NCBI RefSeq assembly: GCF_003073045.1
Contig: NC_037593.1
Location: 15,632,735 to 15,696,734, forward strand
Reading direction: 5' to 3'
DNA from: Pomacea canaliculata
Lineage: Eukaryota > Mollusca > Gastropoda > Architaenioglossa > Ampullariidae
Length of the DNA: 64,000 nt
Under the pieces are notes generated by a model. The model searched no databases. It was given only the letters and a program-made list of their open reading frames with translations, and was not told the DNA's origin. This document shows, in pieces, positions 11,152-22,683 of this stretch. Position numbers and translations under genes: made by a program. How positions within the stretch are numbered: position 1 is the first letter of the stretch; each line of letters starts with the position of its first letter.

Positions 11152-11336
11152 CTTACAGTGTTATTGCCATCAATGTTGGCAGTTGATAGGGAATGTGCTG
11201 TGGGTACACCCGTGGCCGTCGTGTCGTGACTTTCATGTATTTTAGGATCTTAAATCTCAAAATTGTACTTTCTTTATTTCAAAATATACTACATTTAAAA
11301 GTATATTTTAAATAACTTAAAATCAAGAAGTGAAGC

Positions 11337-13767
11337 TGGTCCCTATTTAGCAATTAGGTCTTGCGTATTTGTGTACACAAACATGTCCAATCTTCTTCAA
11401 CATTTTGTAATATGGCTTTACATGATTAACAATACTTTCTCACAAAATGAGTAAAAACCAACCAAGAAGTTTAGTCTTATGTTACCTATGAGAGAGGTAG
11501 AGAAATCTGTTTATGGCTTGTGCTTAAATATTCCTCCCGGCTACAATGTTTTGTGTTCTTATTTTTATGATGATGCAAATCTACAAACAATCAATAATGA
11601 ACTTGAAAACAATCAAACTGTTTGCTAACAATAAGCCATGGATTACCAAAGACCTGAAAGCTTGCCTTGTTGCCAAGAAGCATGCATTTATCCAGGGTGA
11701 TATGGGACAGGTAAGAGATCGGAACAAACAATTTCGGCAGAAGACAAGGCTTGCGAAGACTAAATATAAGAATAAAGTAGAAACAAAACTAAGGGAAGGG
11801 AACGCACGCGAGGCATGGTTGGGACTCAACCAATTGATGGGTCGCACAACAAAAAAACAAAAGCACAGGATGAAGAATGTGCTGCTGCAGACCTTGCTAA
11901 TGACTTAAACAAGTTTTATGCCAGGTTTGATGTACACGACTTTTCTCGAGAACATGAACTGATCTGTCCTTCCCTGTCACCATGTGATATTTTAGTGGAC
12001 GAGAATGCCGTAACATCTTGCCTGTCCCGAATTAATCCCTTCGAAGCTCCTGGACCAGATGGTCTAAAAGGACGGGTGCTGAGGTCTTGCGCCCAGCAGC
12101 TGATCCCGATCGTCACACGTCTGTTTCACCTGTTCCTGAACAGTCAGTTCTTTCCCAAGCTCTGGAAGACATCGACTATTATTCCAGTGCCAAAAAAGTC
12201 ACATGCCAAAGAACTAAATGGCATCCGACCAGTGGCATTGACTCCTATTCTTGCTAAGTGCATGGAGAGAGTTGTTTGCCACCAATTAATCACTGCCATT
12301 GCTGATCAACTCGACCCCTACCAGTTTGCGTATAAAGCGAAAAGAGGAGTAGATGACGTATGTTTGACTCTCCACAACCTGGTAGCAAGCCACCTGGATG
12401 GCACTGGTACATACGCCCGCAGTCTATTCATGGACTTTTCATCTGCATTTAATACCATTCAGCCACGCTTGCTTTTACAACGTCTCCTAGCACTAAACGT
12501 TAACTCAACCCTAGTGCTCTGGATGAGGAGGGAGTTTCTCCGAGACCGGCCACAAAGGTTCAGCTTGGGAGACACAATCTCGAACACTCTGATCATAAAT
12601 ACCGGAACCCCACAGGGGTGAGTTTTGTCCCCGATACTGTTCTCTGTTTATACTAGTGAAGTCAGGACGGAATTCTCAAATTGTGTCCTATCACTGATTA
12701 AGTTTGCAGACGATATGACATTGGTTGCTGGGCTCAAGGATGAGGAGTCGTTGACAAGCTATTTCCTCCAGGTTCAGAAATTACACTCATGGTTTGAAGA
12801 AAACTTCCTGGAGCTCAATGTCTCCAAAGCTAAGGAAGTGGTCCTTGACATAAGAAAATATCAACCTGTCCACACCCCATAATTATTGATAATGAGGTAA
12901 TAGAACAGGTGCAAAGTTTTAGGTACCTCGGCACTGTGCTAGACAGCAAACTGTCCTTTCAGGAAAACACCAGCGTTGTTTTTAGAGAGAGCACATCAAC
13001 GCCTGTTCCTGCCTAGATAATTGAGGAATTTTTGTATCAGTGGCCCTGTCCTCGAGTTAGTATATCGCAGCCTCTTTGAAAGCATCTTATCATTCAATAT
13101 GTCAATGTGGTTTGGCGTTCGCTCTGTCAAAGATAAAGTTGGTTTGACGAGGGTGGTCAAGAGTGCCAGTAAGATCATTGGTTCTCCACAAAGACCTTTT
13201 GGTGAGCTACACATCAGGGCTGTGAGGTTAAAAGCGGTCAGCATTATCACAGACCCTTCTCACCCACTACATCCCTTATTTCCAAATGCTACCCTCCGGG
13301 CGTAGATGGAAGCAAGTGGTCGCCAAGAAGAGTGCCTTTGCACTGTCATTCTTACCAACCGCACTATCACTCTTGAACAGGTCTAACAAATGTACCTAGT
13401 CTGAATGTGTGTGTGTGTGTGTAAGAGAGGAAGAGAAAGTGTATCTGATAAGTGTCACATGAGTGAGGGGGTTAAACATGAGTATAACTGCTTGAGTGTA
13501 TGAGATGTAATCGGAATCTCTTCAGTTTATTATGTATCTTTTTCTTAGTTGACTGTGGGAGCTCCAATCAACAAAGGAAAATTTCTATCTCTGTTACGAC
13601 CAGACATAGACAATAAAGATGTATTGTATTGTATTGTATTGTATTGTATTGTATTGTATTGTATTGTATTGTATTGTATTGTATTGTATTGTATTGTATT
13701 GTATTGTATTGTATTGTATTGTATTGTATTGTATTGTATTGTATTGTATTGTATTGTATTGTATTGT
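11337..13767 (+). mobile_element. L2/CR1-type LINE, 5'-truncated and decayed (in unit 1)
   Basis: Pieces of one reverse transcriptase are readable: a linker with NNKPWITKDLK (from about 11,620), the fingers motif FEAPGPDGLKGRVL (about 12,040), IIPVPKKSHAKELNGIRPVA, the palm with MDFSSAFNTIQ, and KFADDMTLVAG with the catalytic FADD (about 12,700). A C-terminal region with KSASKIIGS follows (13,150). It is dead: TGA at 12619-12621 splits the polymerase after PQG, and frame changes follow near 12,880 and 13,281, after which LPSGRRWK-type sequence continues. The 3' end AATAAAGAT is followed by (GTATT)n, a tail style of this group. The start is set where homology with unit 4, which lacks the LINE, stops. 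Clade is by motif style only. Confidence 0.8.
13621..13767 (+). repeat. (GTATT)n microsatellite, about 29 units
   Basis: A pure pentamer array abuts the LINE 3' end AATAAAGAT. It is probably the LINE's own 3' terminal repeat, later expanded. Unit 2 keeps about 10 units at 19,348-19,400; unit 3 has lost it. The 60-78 residue reading frames through it are meaningless. Confidence 0.9.
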
Positions 13768-14557
13768 AAGATAATGAAATAAAGGCATCAGAATGAGCAT
13801 ACAAAAATCAAGCAAAATAATGTAATCGTAGTATTTTTTAAAAATAATTTAAACAAAAACACCAATAATTTCTCTTCTAAAAAAAAAAGTGATACCGTAC
13901 TTGTAATTTGAGAGATATTAACTAAAATCTTGAAGTAAAATTAGGTTTTCCACCAACGAAGCTTGGTTACTTTTGTAAACCGTCTGTAAAATGTTGACAT
14001 GGTCTTTCAGAATGCTTGTAAGGAGTCAGGGTTCAAATCCCTACTTTGTACAAGCACAGGTAGAGCTGTAAGCTCATAAGTAGATGAAACACGCATCTTA
14101 ATGGCTCGTTGCCTCGGATATCATTCACTACGGACGATAGACAGAACTATCATTATTTTTTAATTCTCTTTTGGTTGATTTTTTTAACATTAAATGTGTT
14201 GAACGTTGTCCGGACCTTTTTGTGTGACACAAGGGTAGAAGAGTGCCTCGAGCGTAGTTACATGTAGATGTACATTCACACTCGCAAACATCCATAACTG
14301 CACTCTTTCCACAAAACGTTACAATGCTTCATAAATTCAGCTATTGCTACTGATTAAACGTGATCAGTAGTATAAATGAAACAAAACAATATTAATTAAG
14401 TAAACATGTTGGGAAGTTATAAAAACAGTCTATAATGAAATATGTGTTTTGTGGATATGTTTCGCTTGGTTGCATCAGCTGTTGTTTACTCTTTTACTTT
14501 TACTTATACACTTTGAGCCAGAGTGCTCTACGTTAGTTCACGATCGCACTATCAGTT
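13768..14557. other. Spacer between LINE and next fucosyltransferase promoter
   Basis: No gene is seen. It recurs at 19,401-20,189, 24,624-25,325 and, weakly, 28,270-28,540. It contains GGTTCAAATCCC at about 14,030-14,041, a good match to a Pol III B box, inside a TGCTTGTA...TACAAGCA inverted repeat. No matching A box is clear, so a tRNA-derived origin is only possible. Confidence 0.4.
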
Positions 14558-14565
14558 TATAAAAG
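14558..14565 (+). promoter_or_regulatory. TATA box upstream of fucosyltransferase copy 2
   Basis: TATAAAAG in ATCAGTTTATAAAAGTATTT, immediately before the unit boundary word GGGGGACGGG. It is identical before copies 3 and 4. Confidence 0.5.
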
Positions 14566-15004
14566 TATTTGGGGGACGGGAAGGGCGATAGAGTTGGGGG
14601 GGGGGATCGCTCGTGACCGAGTGTGCTTCATCATCAAACAAAAGCGTCATCAATCAAACACGTCACGAGAGAAAAAAGAAATGTCGTCATAAAAGGAAGT
14701 CTTGGGGTGGGTTTAGGCAGGAGAAAAATGTCTTGTGGAGATATTTGAAAAAAGTTACCACAGACATCTCTCCTCGGCTTCCTCATTGCTGCTGACGTCT
14801 AATCATCGTTTCTGTCTTAAGGACGGACAGTGCTACCACCGGATTTCACCCTGGACAGTTGGCTATTGCGGGGGCAGCGGGCGACGCGGATAACCCGTTA
14901 ATTTTTTTTTCGCTTAATCTGTTGTGTTGTTTGTTTGTTTGTTTATTTGTTTGTTTATGTTCTCCCTTTGGGGGTATTTTCCTCTACTCCTTTTTTCCTT
15001 ACAG

Positions 15005-15061
15005 ATGGTCAAGTGTTTGGAAATATTTTTCAAGTGGTCAACATACGTCTATCAAGGATGA
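15005..15061 (+). promoter_or_regulatory. Upstream ORF overlapping the copy 2 start
   Basis: Same 18-codon ORF and ATGA overlap as in copy 1 (TGA 15059-15061, main ATG 15058-15060). Confidence 0.45.
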
Positions 15062-15125
15062 GGAAGAAAACACGATATTTTGGTAAGCTACTTTTTTTAA
15101 TAATCCACTGATCTTCTCTCTGTCG

Positions 15126-15162
<37 letters not shown>

Positions 15163-16863
15163 ATAATTTTATTTAGTTTTTGGGAGGCCATCTGGCCAAT
15201 ACCAACATTACATACTTCATAACCCTAGTCCTAACCCTACATGCTAAAAACCCTCTTCACATTTTTTTCAATGTCGACAAATCAATTATTTCTACAAATT
15301 AGAAAAGACGTGTTCTGTCGACTGACGGATGTTAACAAGCAGTGATGATGATTGATGATGGTTGATGGATGATGGCTGATGGTTGATGGATGATGGATGA
15401 TGGATGGATGGATGATGATGATGATGAGGAGGATGAGGATTTTCAGGATCTTCACTATTTTGAGTAAAAAAAGGCGATCTAATACATCAACTGTAAAGTA
15501 ATCAAAACGAGGGATAGAGGATCAATCAGCTTCAAATGTTACTTATTACACACATAAAGTAGCTAACGCCCGTTAATCACTGTATGTGGCCTTCAAATAA
15601 TCTTCATCATCATAACTTTCTCATCTTCTATCAATTTTTCTAATTCCGTTATTAATTTATGTTTCAGTTGGAATCCTTTGCGTCGTTCTTGCCTTGGTGG
15701 TGTTTGTAAGACGCCATTATGTTGTGGACTTCACGCCCTCTTTCCTTCCTACACTTGCCAACAGCGACCTGAGCATCCAGTCGGGAGCAGTAGACCATGA
15801 CCATGATTCTTCCACTAACGTGAGCACAAGATACCCTACAACTTCTAGCATCCTGAGTATTGATAATCAACAGTCTGAAAACCCAGAATACACGTCTATA
15901 GCCGATAGAAATTTGTATCAGCTGACTTCTCTCTCATATCCTCTAAATTCATGTGCTGGAGGCTGGGAATTCCCAAGTTCATCTACTCCACCATCTGTCA
16001 CAAACACCACTACAACGACTGCTTCGTTGGACAGCATCAACGGTTCCAAGGTGATCTGCGCAAGAGCCGTAGGCAGGTTGGGCAATCAGATGTTTGAGTA
16101 TGCGTCTCTTATTGGGATTGCACTGAAAACAAATAGGATACCCGTCTTTTTAGGCATGTCGTCTACTTTACATGATGTGTTGCAGAATACTTCGATAATT
16201 GAGAATTCTGTCAAATACTCAAACCAGTGCGAAGAGAACTTTATTCAAGAGCCCGCGTGTTGCAAATTTTTCCCAGGGTTCATTGAGCTGGATCCAAACA
16301 AGAATTACAGGATCGGACATAACATTGAGTCGTGGCGATATTTCTTTGAATACTAAGAGGAAATACGAGAAGCGATGAAGTTCAAGGACTCTATAGTGAC
16401 TCAGGCTCGCAAAGTGGTTGACAGCCTCCGACAGAAACACAACCGCACGCTGACAGGCATCCACGTACGACGGGGAGACTACCTTGATAGAGGGTTTGTT
16501 GGATATAAGACAGCTCCGGTACAATACCTTGTGCACGCCATGGACTACGTCAGACAAAGGTTCCGTGACGTCACGTTTGTTATCTCTTCGGATGACGTCA
16601 AATGGTGCAAGGAACAGTTTGCAAACACAAGTGACGTCACTGTGCTGCAGGCGAATTCGCCGCCTGCTGTTGACATGATGATTCTTGCGTCACTGGATCA
16701 CATGATCATGACGGTGGGGTCCTACGGGTGGTGGGCTAGCTTCCTGAACCCCGGGATTACCGTCTACTACCGAGATTTCGTGAAGCCGGGTACACCTCTC
16801 TCGCGACATTTCAACCCAAACGGAACTGACTACTATTGTCCAACCTGGATTGCCTTGTCGTAA
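15058..16863 (+). pseudogene. Alpha-1,2-fucosyltransferase, copy 2, nonsense-broken
   Basis: Exons 15058-15082 and 15668-16863 match copy 1 in structure. The frame is open from the cytosolic tail through the VGRLGNQMFEYA motif. A TAA at 16354-16356, where copy 3 has GAA (FEYEEEI), then stops it at about residue 238, before the HVRRGDY fucose-donor motif. Downstream sequence is still open to the normal stop, keeping HVRRGDY and SYGWWASF, so the lesion is recent or a base-call error. The 5' UTR donor is also mutated (GATAAC). As written it cannot make an active enzyme. Its C-terminal end reads TPLSRHFNPNG, shared with copy 3 and unlike copies 1 and 4. Confidence 0.8.
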
Positions 16864-17045
16864 CCTACAGTGTTATTGCCATCAATGTTGGCAGTTGATA
16901 GTGAGTTGCAGGTACACCCGTGACAGTCGTGTCGTGACTTTCTTCTATTTTAGGATCTTAAATCTCAAAATTGTACTTTCTTTATTTCAAAATATACTAC
17001 ATTTAAAAGTATATTTTAAATAACTCAAAATCAAGAAGTGAAGCT

Positions 17046-17555
17046 GGTCCCTATTTAGCAATTAGGTCTTGCGTATTTGTGTACACAAACATGTCCAATC
17101 TTCTTCAACATTTTGTAATATGGCTTTACATGATTAACAATACTTTCTCACAAAATGAGTAAAAACCAACAAAGAAGTTTAGTCTTATGTTACCAAAGAG
17201 AGAGGTAGAAAAATCTGTTTATGGCTTGTACTTAAATATTCCTCCCGGCTACAATGTGTTTGTGTTCTTATTTTTATGATGATGCAAATCTACAAACGTT
17301 CAATGATGAACTTGAAAACAATCAAACTGTTTGCTAACAATAAGCCATGGATTACCAAAGACCTGAAAGCTTGCCTTGTTGCCAAGAAGCATGCATTTAT
17401 CCAGGGTGATATGGGACAGGTAAGAGATCGGAACAAACAATTTCGGCAGAAGACAAGGCTTGCGAAGACTAAATATAAGAATAAAGTAGAAACAAAACTA
17501 AGGGAAGGGAACGCACGCGAGGCATGGTTGGGACTCAACCAATTGATGGGTCGCA

Positions 17556-17591
<36 letters not shown>

Positions 17592-19400
17592 ACAGGATGA
17601 AGGATGTGCTACTGCAGACCTTGCTAATGACTTAAACAAGTTTTATGCCAGGTTTGATGTACACGACTTTTCTCGAGAACATGAACTGATCTGTCCTTCC
17701 CTGTCACCATGTGATATTTTAGTGGACGAGAATGCCGTAACATCTTGCCTGTCCCGAATTAATCCCTTCGAAGCTCCTGGACCAGATGGTCTAAAAGGAC
17801 GGGTGCTGAGGTCTTGCGCCCAGCAGCTGATCCCGATGGTCACACATCTGTTTCACCTGTTCCTGAACAGTCAGTTCTTTCCCAAGCTATGGAAGACATC
17901 GACTATTATTCCAGTGCCAAAAAAGTCACATGCCAAAGAACTAAATGGCATCCGACCAGTGGCATTGACTCCTATTCTTGCTAAGTGCATGGAGAGAGTT
18001 GTTTCCCACCAATTAATCACTGCCATCGCTGATCAACTTGACCCCTACCAGTTTGCGTATAAAGCGAAAAGAGGAGTAGATGACGCCTGTTTGACTCTCT
18101 ACAACCTGGTAGCAAGCCACCTGGATGGCACTGGTGCATACGCCCGCAGTCTATTCATGGACTTTTCATCTGCATTTAATACCATTCAGCCACGCTTGCT
18201 TTGACAACGTCTCCTAGCACTAAACGTTAACTCAACCCTAGTGCTCTGGATGAGGAGGGAGTTTCTCCGAGACCGGCCACAAAGGGTCAGCTTGGGAGAC
18301 ACAATCTCGAACACTCTGATCATAAATACCGGAACCCCACAGGGGTGAGTTTTGTCCCCGATACTGTTCTCTGTTTATACTAGTGAAGTCAGGACGGAAT
18401 TCTCAAATTGTGTCCTATCACTGATTAAGTTTGCAGACGATATGACATTGGTTGCTGGGCTCAAGGATGAGGAGTCGTTGACAAGCTATTTCCTCCAGGT
18501 TAAGAAATTACACTCATGGTTTGAAGAAAACTTCCTGGAGCTCAATGTCTCCAAAGCTAAGGAAGTGGTCCTTGACATAAGAAAATATCAACCTGTCCAC
18601 ACCCCATAATTATTGATAATGAGGTAATAGAACAGGTGCAAAGTTTTAGGTACCTCGGCACTGTGCTAGACAGCAAACTGTCCTTTCAGGAAAACACCAG
18701 CGTTGTTTTTAGAGAGAGCACATCAACGCCTGTTCCTGCCTAGATAATTGAGGAATTTTTGTATCAGTGGCCCTGTCCTCGAGCTAGTATATCGCAGCCT
18801 CTTTGAAAGCATCTTATCATTCAATATGTCAATGTGGTTTGGCGTTCGCTCTGTCAAAGATAAAGTTGGTTTGACGAGGGTGGTCAAGAGTGCCAGTAAG
18901 ATCATTGGTTCTCCACAAAGACCTTTAGATGAACTATACATCAGGGCTGTGAGGTTAAAAGCGGTCAGCATTATCACAGACCCTTCTCACCCACTACATC
19001 CCTTATTTCCAAATGCTACCCTCCGGGCGTAGATGGAAGCAAGTGGTCGCCAAGAAGAGTGCCTTTGCACTGTCATTCTTACCAACCGCACTATCACTCT
19101 TGAACAGGTCTAACAAATGTACCTAGTCTGAATGTGTGTGTGTGTGTGTAAGAGAGGAAGAGAAAGTGTATCTGATAAGTGTCACATGAGTGAGGGGGTT
19201 AAACATGAGTATAACTGCTTGAGTGTATGAGATGTAATCGGAATCTCTTCAGTTTATTATGTATCTTTTTCTTAGTTGACTGTGGGAGCTCCAATCAACA
19301 AAGGAAAATTTCTATCTCTGTTACGACCAGACATAGACAATAAAGATGTATTGTATTGTATTGTATTGTATTGTATTGTATTGTATTGTATTGTATTGTA
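17046..19400 (+). mobile_element. L2/CR1-type LINE, copy in unit 2
   Basis: The same insertion as in unit 1, carried along by tandem duplication: identical borders, the same TGA after PQG (18346-18348) and the same downstream frame changes. It has further decay of its own: TGA replaces Leu after QPRLL (about 18,202), and a 34-base A run at 17,557-17,590 replaces the mixed A/C tract of the other copies. The catalytic FADD remains readable near 18,430. It ends in about 10 GTATT units. Confidence 0.8.
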
Positions 19401-20189
19401 AGATAATGAAATAAAGGCATCAGAATGAGCATACAAAAATCAAGCAAAATAATGTAATCGTAGTATTTTTTAAAAATAATTTAAACAAAAACACCAATAA
19501 TTTCTCTTCTAAAAAAAAAAGTGATACCGTACTTGTAATTTGAGAGATATTAACTAAAATCTTGAAGTAAAATTAGGTTTTCCACCAACGAAGCTTGGTT
19601 ACTTTTGTAAACCGTCTGTAAAATGTTGACATGGTCTTTCAGAATGCTTGTAAGGAGTCAGGGTTCAAATCCCTACTTTGTACAAGCACAGGTAGAGCTG
19701 TAAGCTCATAAGTAGATGAAACACGCATCTTAATGGCTCGTTGCCTCGGATATCATTCACTACGGACGATAGACAGAACTATCATTATTTTTTAATTCTC
19801 TTTTGGTTGATTTTTTTAACATTAAATGTGTTGAACGTTGTCCGGACCTTTTTGTGTGACACAAGGGTAGAAGAGTGCCTCGAGCGTAGTTACATGTAGA
19901 TGTACATTCACACTCGCAAACATCCATAACTGCACTCTTTCCACAAAACGTTACAATGCTTCATAAATTCAGCTATTGCTACTGATTAAACGTGATCAGT
20001 AGTATAAATGAAACAAAACAATATTAATTAAGTAAACATGTTGGGAAGTTATAAAAACAGTCTATAATGAAATATGTGTTTTGTGGATATGTTTCGCTTG
20101 GTTGCATCAGCTGTTGTTTACTCTTTTACTTTTACTTATACACTTTGAGCCAGAGTGCTCTACGTTAGTTCACGATCGCACTATCAGTT

Positions 20190-20197
20190 TATAAAAG
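20190..20197 (+). promoter_or_regulatory. TATA box upstream of fucosyltransferase copy 3
   Basis: TATAAAAG in the same context as before copies 2 and 4. Confidence 0.5.
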
Positions 20198-20638
20198 TAT
20201 TTGGGGGACGGGAAGGGCGATAGATTGGGGGGGGGGGGGATCGCTCGTGACCGAGTGTGCTTCATCATCAAACAAAAGCGTCATCAATCAAACACGTCAC
20301 GAGAGAAAAAAGAAATGTCGTCATAAAAGGAAGTCTTGGGGTGGGTTTAGGCAGGAGAAAAATGTCTTGTGGAGATATTTGAAAAAAGTTACCACAGACA
20401 TCTCTCCTCGGCTTCCTCATTGCTGCTGACGTCTAATCATCGTTTCTGTCTTAAGGACGGACAGTGCTACCACCGGATTTCACCCTGGACAGTTGGCTAT
20501 TGCGGGGGCAGCGGGCGACGCGGATAACCCGTTAATTTTTTTTTCGCTTAATCTGTTGTGTTGTTTGTTTGTTTGTTTATTTGTTTGTTTATGTTCTCCC
20601 TTTGGGGGTATTTTCCTCTACTCCTTTTTTCCTTACAG

Positions 20639-20695
20639 ATGGTCAAGTGTTTGGAAATATTTTTCAAGTGGTCAACATACGTCTATCAAGGATGA
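20639..20695 (+). promoter_or_regulatory. Upstream ORF overlapping the copy 3 start
   Basis: Same 18-codon ORF and ATGA overlap as in copies 1 and 2 (TGA 20693-20695, main ATG 20692-20694). Confidence 0.45.
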
Positions 20696-20759
20696 GGAAG
20701 AAAACACGATATTTTGGTAAGCTACTTTTTTTAATAATCCACTGATCTTCTCTCTGTCG

Positions 20760-20796
<37 letters not shown>

Positions 20797-21041
20797 ATAA
20801 TTTTATTTAGTTTTTGGGAGGCCATCTGGCCAATACCAACATTACATACTTCATAACCCTAGTCCTAACCCTACATGCTAAAAACCCTCTTCACATTTTT
20901 TTCAATGTCGACAAATCAATTATTTCTACAAATTAGAAAAGACGTGTTCTGTCACTGACGGATGTTAACAAGCAGTGATGATGATTGATGATGGTTGATG
21001 GATGATGGATGATGGTTGATGGATGATGGATGATGGATGGA

Positions 21042-21075
<34 letters not shown>

Positions 21076-22501
21076 GGAGGATTTTCAGGATCTTCACTAT
21101 TTTGAGTAAAAAAAGCGATCTAATACATCAACTGTAAAGTAATCAAAACGAGGGATAGAGGATCAATCAGCTTCAAATGTTACTTATTACACACATAAAG
21201 TAGCTAACGCCGTTAATCACTGTATGTGGCCTTCAAATAATCTTCATCATCATAACTTTCTCATCTTCTATCAATTTTTCTAATTCCGTTATTAATTTAT
21301 GTTTCAGTTGGAATCCTTTGCGTCGTTCTTGCCTTGGTGGTGTTTGTAAGACGCCATTATGTTGTGGACTTCACGCCCTCTTTCCTTCCTACACTTGCCA
21401 ACAGCGACCTGAGCATCCAGTCGGGAGCAGTAGACCATGACCATGATTCTTCCACTAACGTGAGGACAAGATACCCTACAACTTCTAGCATCCTGAGTAT
21501 TGATAATCAACAGTCTGAAAACCCAGAATACACGTCTATAGCCGATAGAAATTTGTATCAGCCGACAACTCTCTTGCATCCTCTAAATTCATGTACTGGA
21601 GGCTGGGAATTCCCAAGTTCATCTACTCCACCATCTGTCACAAACACCACTACAACGACTGCTTCGTTGGACAGCATCAACGGTTCCAAGGTGATCTGCG
21701 CAAGAGCCGTAGGCAGGTTGGGCAATCAGATGTTTGAGTATGCGTCTCTTATTGGGATTGCACTGAAAACAAATAGGATACCCGTCTTTTTAGGCATGTC
21801 GTCTACTTTACATGATGTGTTGCAGAATACTTCGATAATTGAGAATTCTGTCAAATACTCAAACCAGTGCGAAGAGAACTTTATTCAAGAGCCCGCGTGT
21901 TGCAAATTTTTCCCAGGGTTCATTGAGCTGGATCCAAACAAGAATTACAGGATCGGACATAACATTGAGTCGTGGCGATATTTCTTTGAATACGAAGAGG
22001 AAATACGAGAAGCGATGAAGTTCAAGGACTCTATAGTGACTCAGGCTCGCAAAGTGGTTGACAGCCTCCGACAGAAACACAACCGGACGCTGACAGGCAT
22101 CCACGTACGACGGGGAGACTACCTTGATAGAGGGTTTGTTGGATATAAGACAGCTCCGGTACAATACCTTGTGCACGCCATGGACTACGTCAGACAAAGG
22201 TTCCGTGACGTCACGTTTGTTATCTCTTCGGATGACGTCAAATGGTGCAAGGAACAGTTTGCAAACACAAGTGACGTCACTGTGCTGCAGGCGAATTCGC
22301 CGCCTGCTGTTGACATGGTGATTCTTGCGTCACTGGATCACATGATCATGACGGTGGGTCTACGGGTGGTGGGCTAGCTTCCTGAACCCCGGGATTACCG
22401 TCTACTACCGAGATTTCGTGAAGCCGGGTACACCTCTCTCGCGACATTTCAACCCAAACGGAACTGACTACTATTGTCCAACCTGGATTGCCTTGTCGTA
22501 A
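20692..22501 (+). pseudogene. Alpha-1,2-fucosyltransferase, copy 3, frameshifted near the end
   Basis: Exons 20692-20716 and 21308 onward. The frame is open through tail, helix, stem, VGRLGNQM, HVRRGDY and FVISSDD, which is further than copy 2. At about 22,356-22,361 two bases are missing compared with copies 1, 2 and 4 (GGTGGGTCTACGG against GGTGGGGTCCTACGG). The frame changes inside the SYGWWASF motif and ends at TAG 22375-22377, losing about 47 residues. The ancestral stop would be 22499-22501. Loss of this motif should inactivate a GT11 enzyme. The 5' UTR donor is mutated (GATAAC) as in copy 2. A sequencing indel cannot be excluded. Confidence 0.75.
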
Positions 22502-22683
22502 CCTACAGTGTTATTGCCATCAATGTTGGCAGTTGATAGTGAGTTGCAGGTACACCCGTGGCCGTCGTGTCGTGACTTTCTTCTATTTTAGGATCTTAAA
22601 TCTCAAAATTGTACTTTCTTTATTTCAAAATATACTACATTTAAAAGTATATTTTAAATAACTCAAAATCAAGAAGTGAAGCT

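Larger units (their letters stand above)
8836..14570 (+). repeat. Tandem unit 1 of the fucosyltransferase array
   Basis: Clear homology with units 2 and 3 starts at GGGGGACGGGAAGGG (8836) and runs to the base before the next such word (14571), 5,735 bp. Contents in order: 5' UTR exon, exon with the start codon, catalytic exon, LINE, pentamer repeat and an AT-rich spacer ending in a TATA box. A (GA)n tract at 9424-9480 and (GAT)n at 9650-9720 lie in the main intron; similar tracts of other lengths occur in the other units. Confidence 0.85.
14571..20202 (+). repeat. Tandem unit 2 of the fucosyltransferase array
   Basis: 5,632 bp, nearly identical to unit 3 over the shared length and more different from unit 1. 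It has the same content order. Unit-specific marks: a 34-A run inside the LINE, a short pentamer array, and loss of the GT at the 5' UTR donor (GATAAC at 14889). Confidence 0.85.

Noticed and set aside
13549-13815. Several ORFs made of YCIVLYCIVL or IQYNTIQYNT repeats
   Set aside because: They are translations of the (GTATT)n microsatellite in three frames, not proteins.
14020-14060. tRNA gene suggested by GGTTCAAATCCC
   Set aside because: B-box-like word and short inverted repeat only; no A box, anticodon arm or acceptor stem of proper length.
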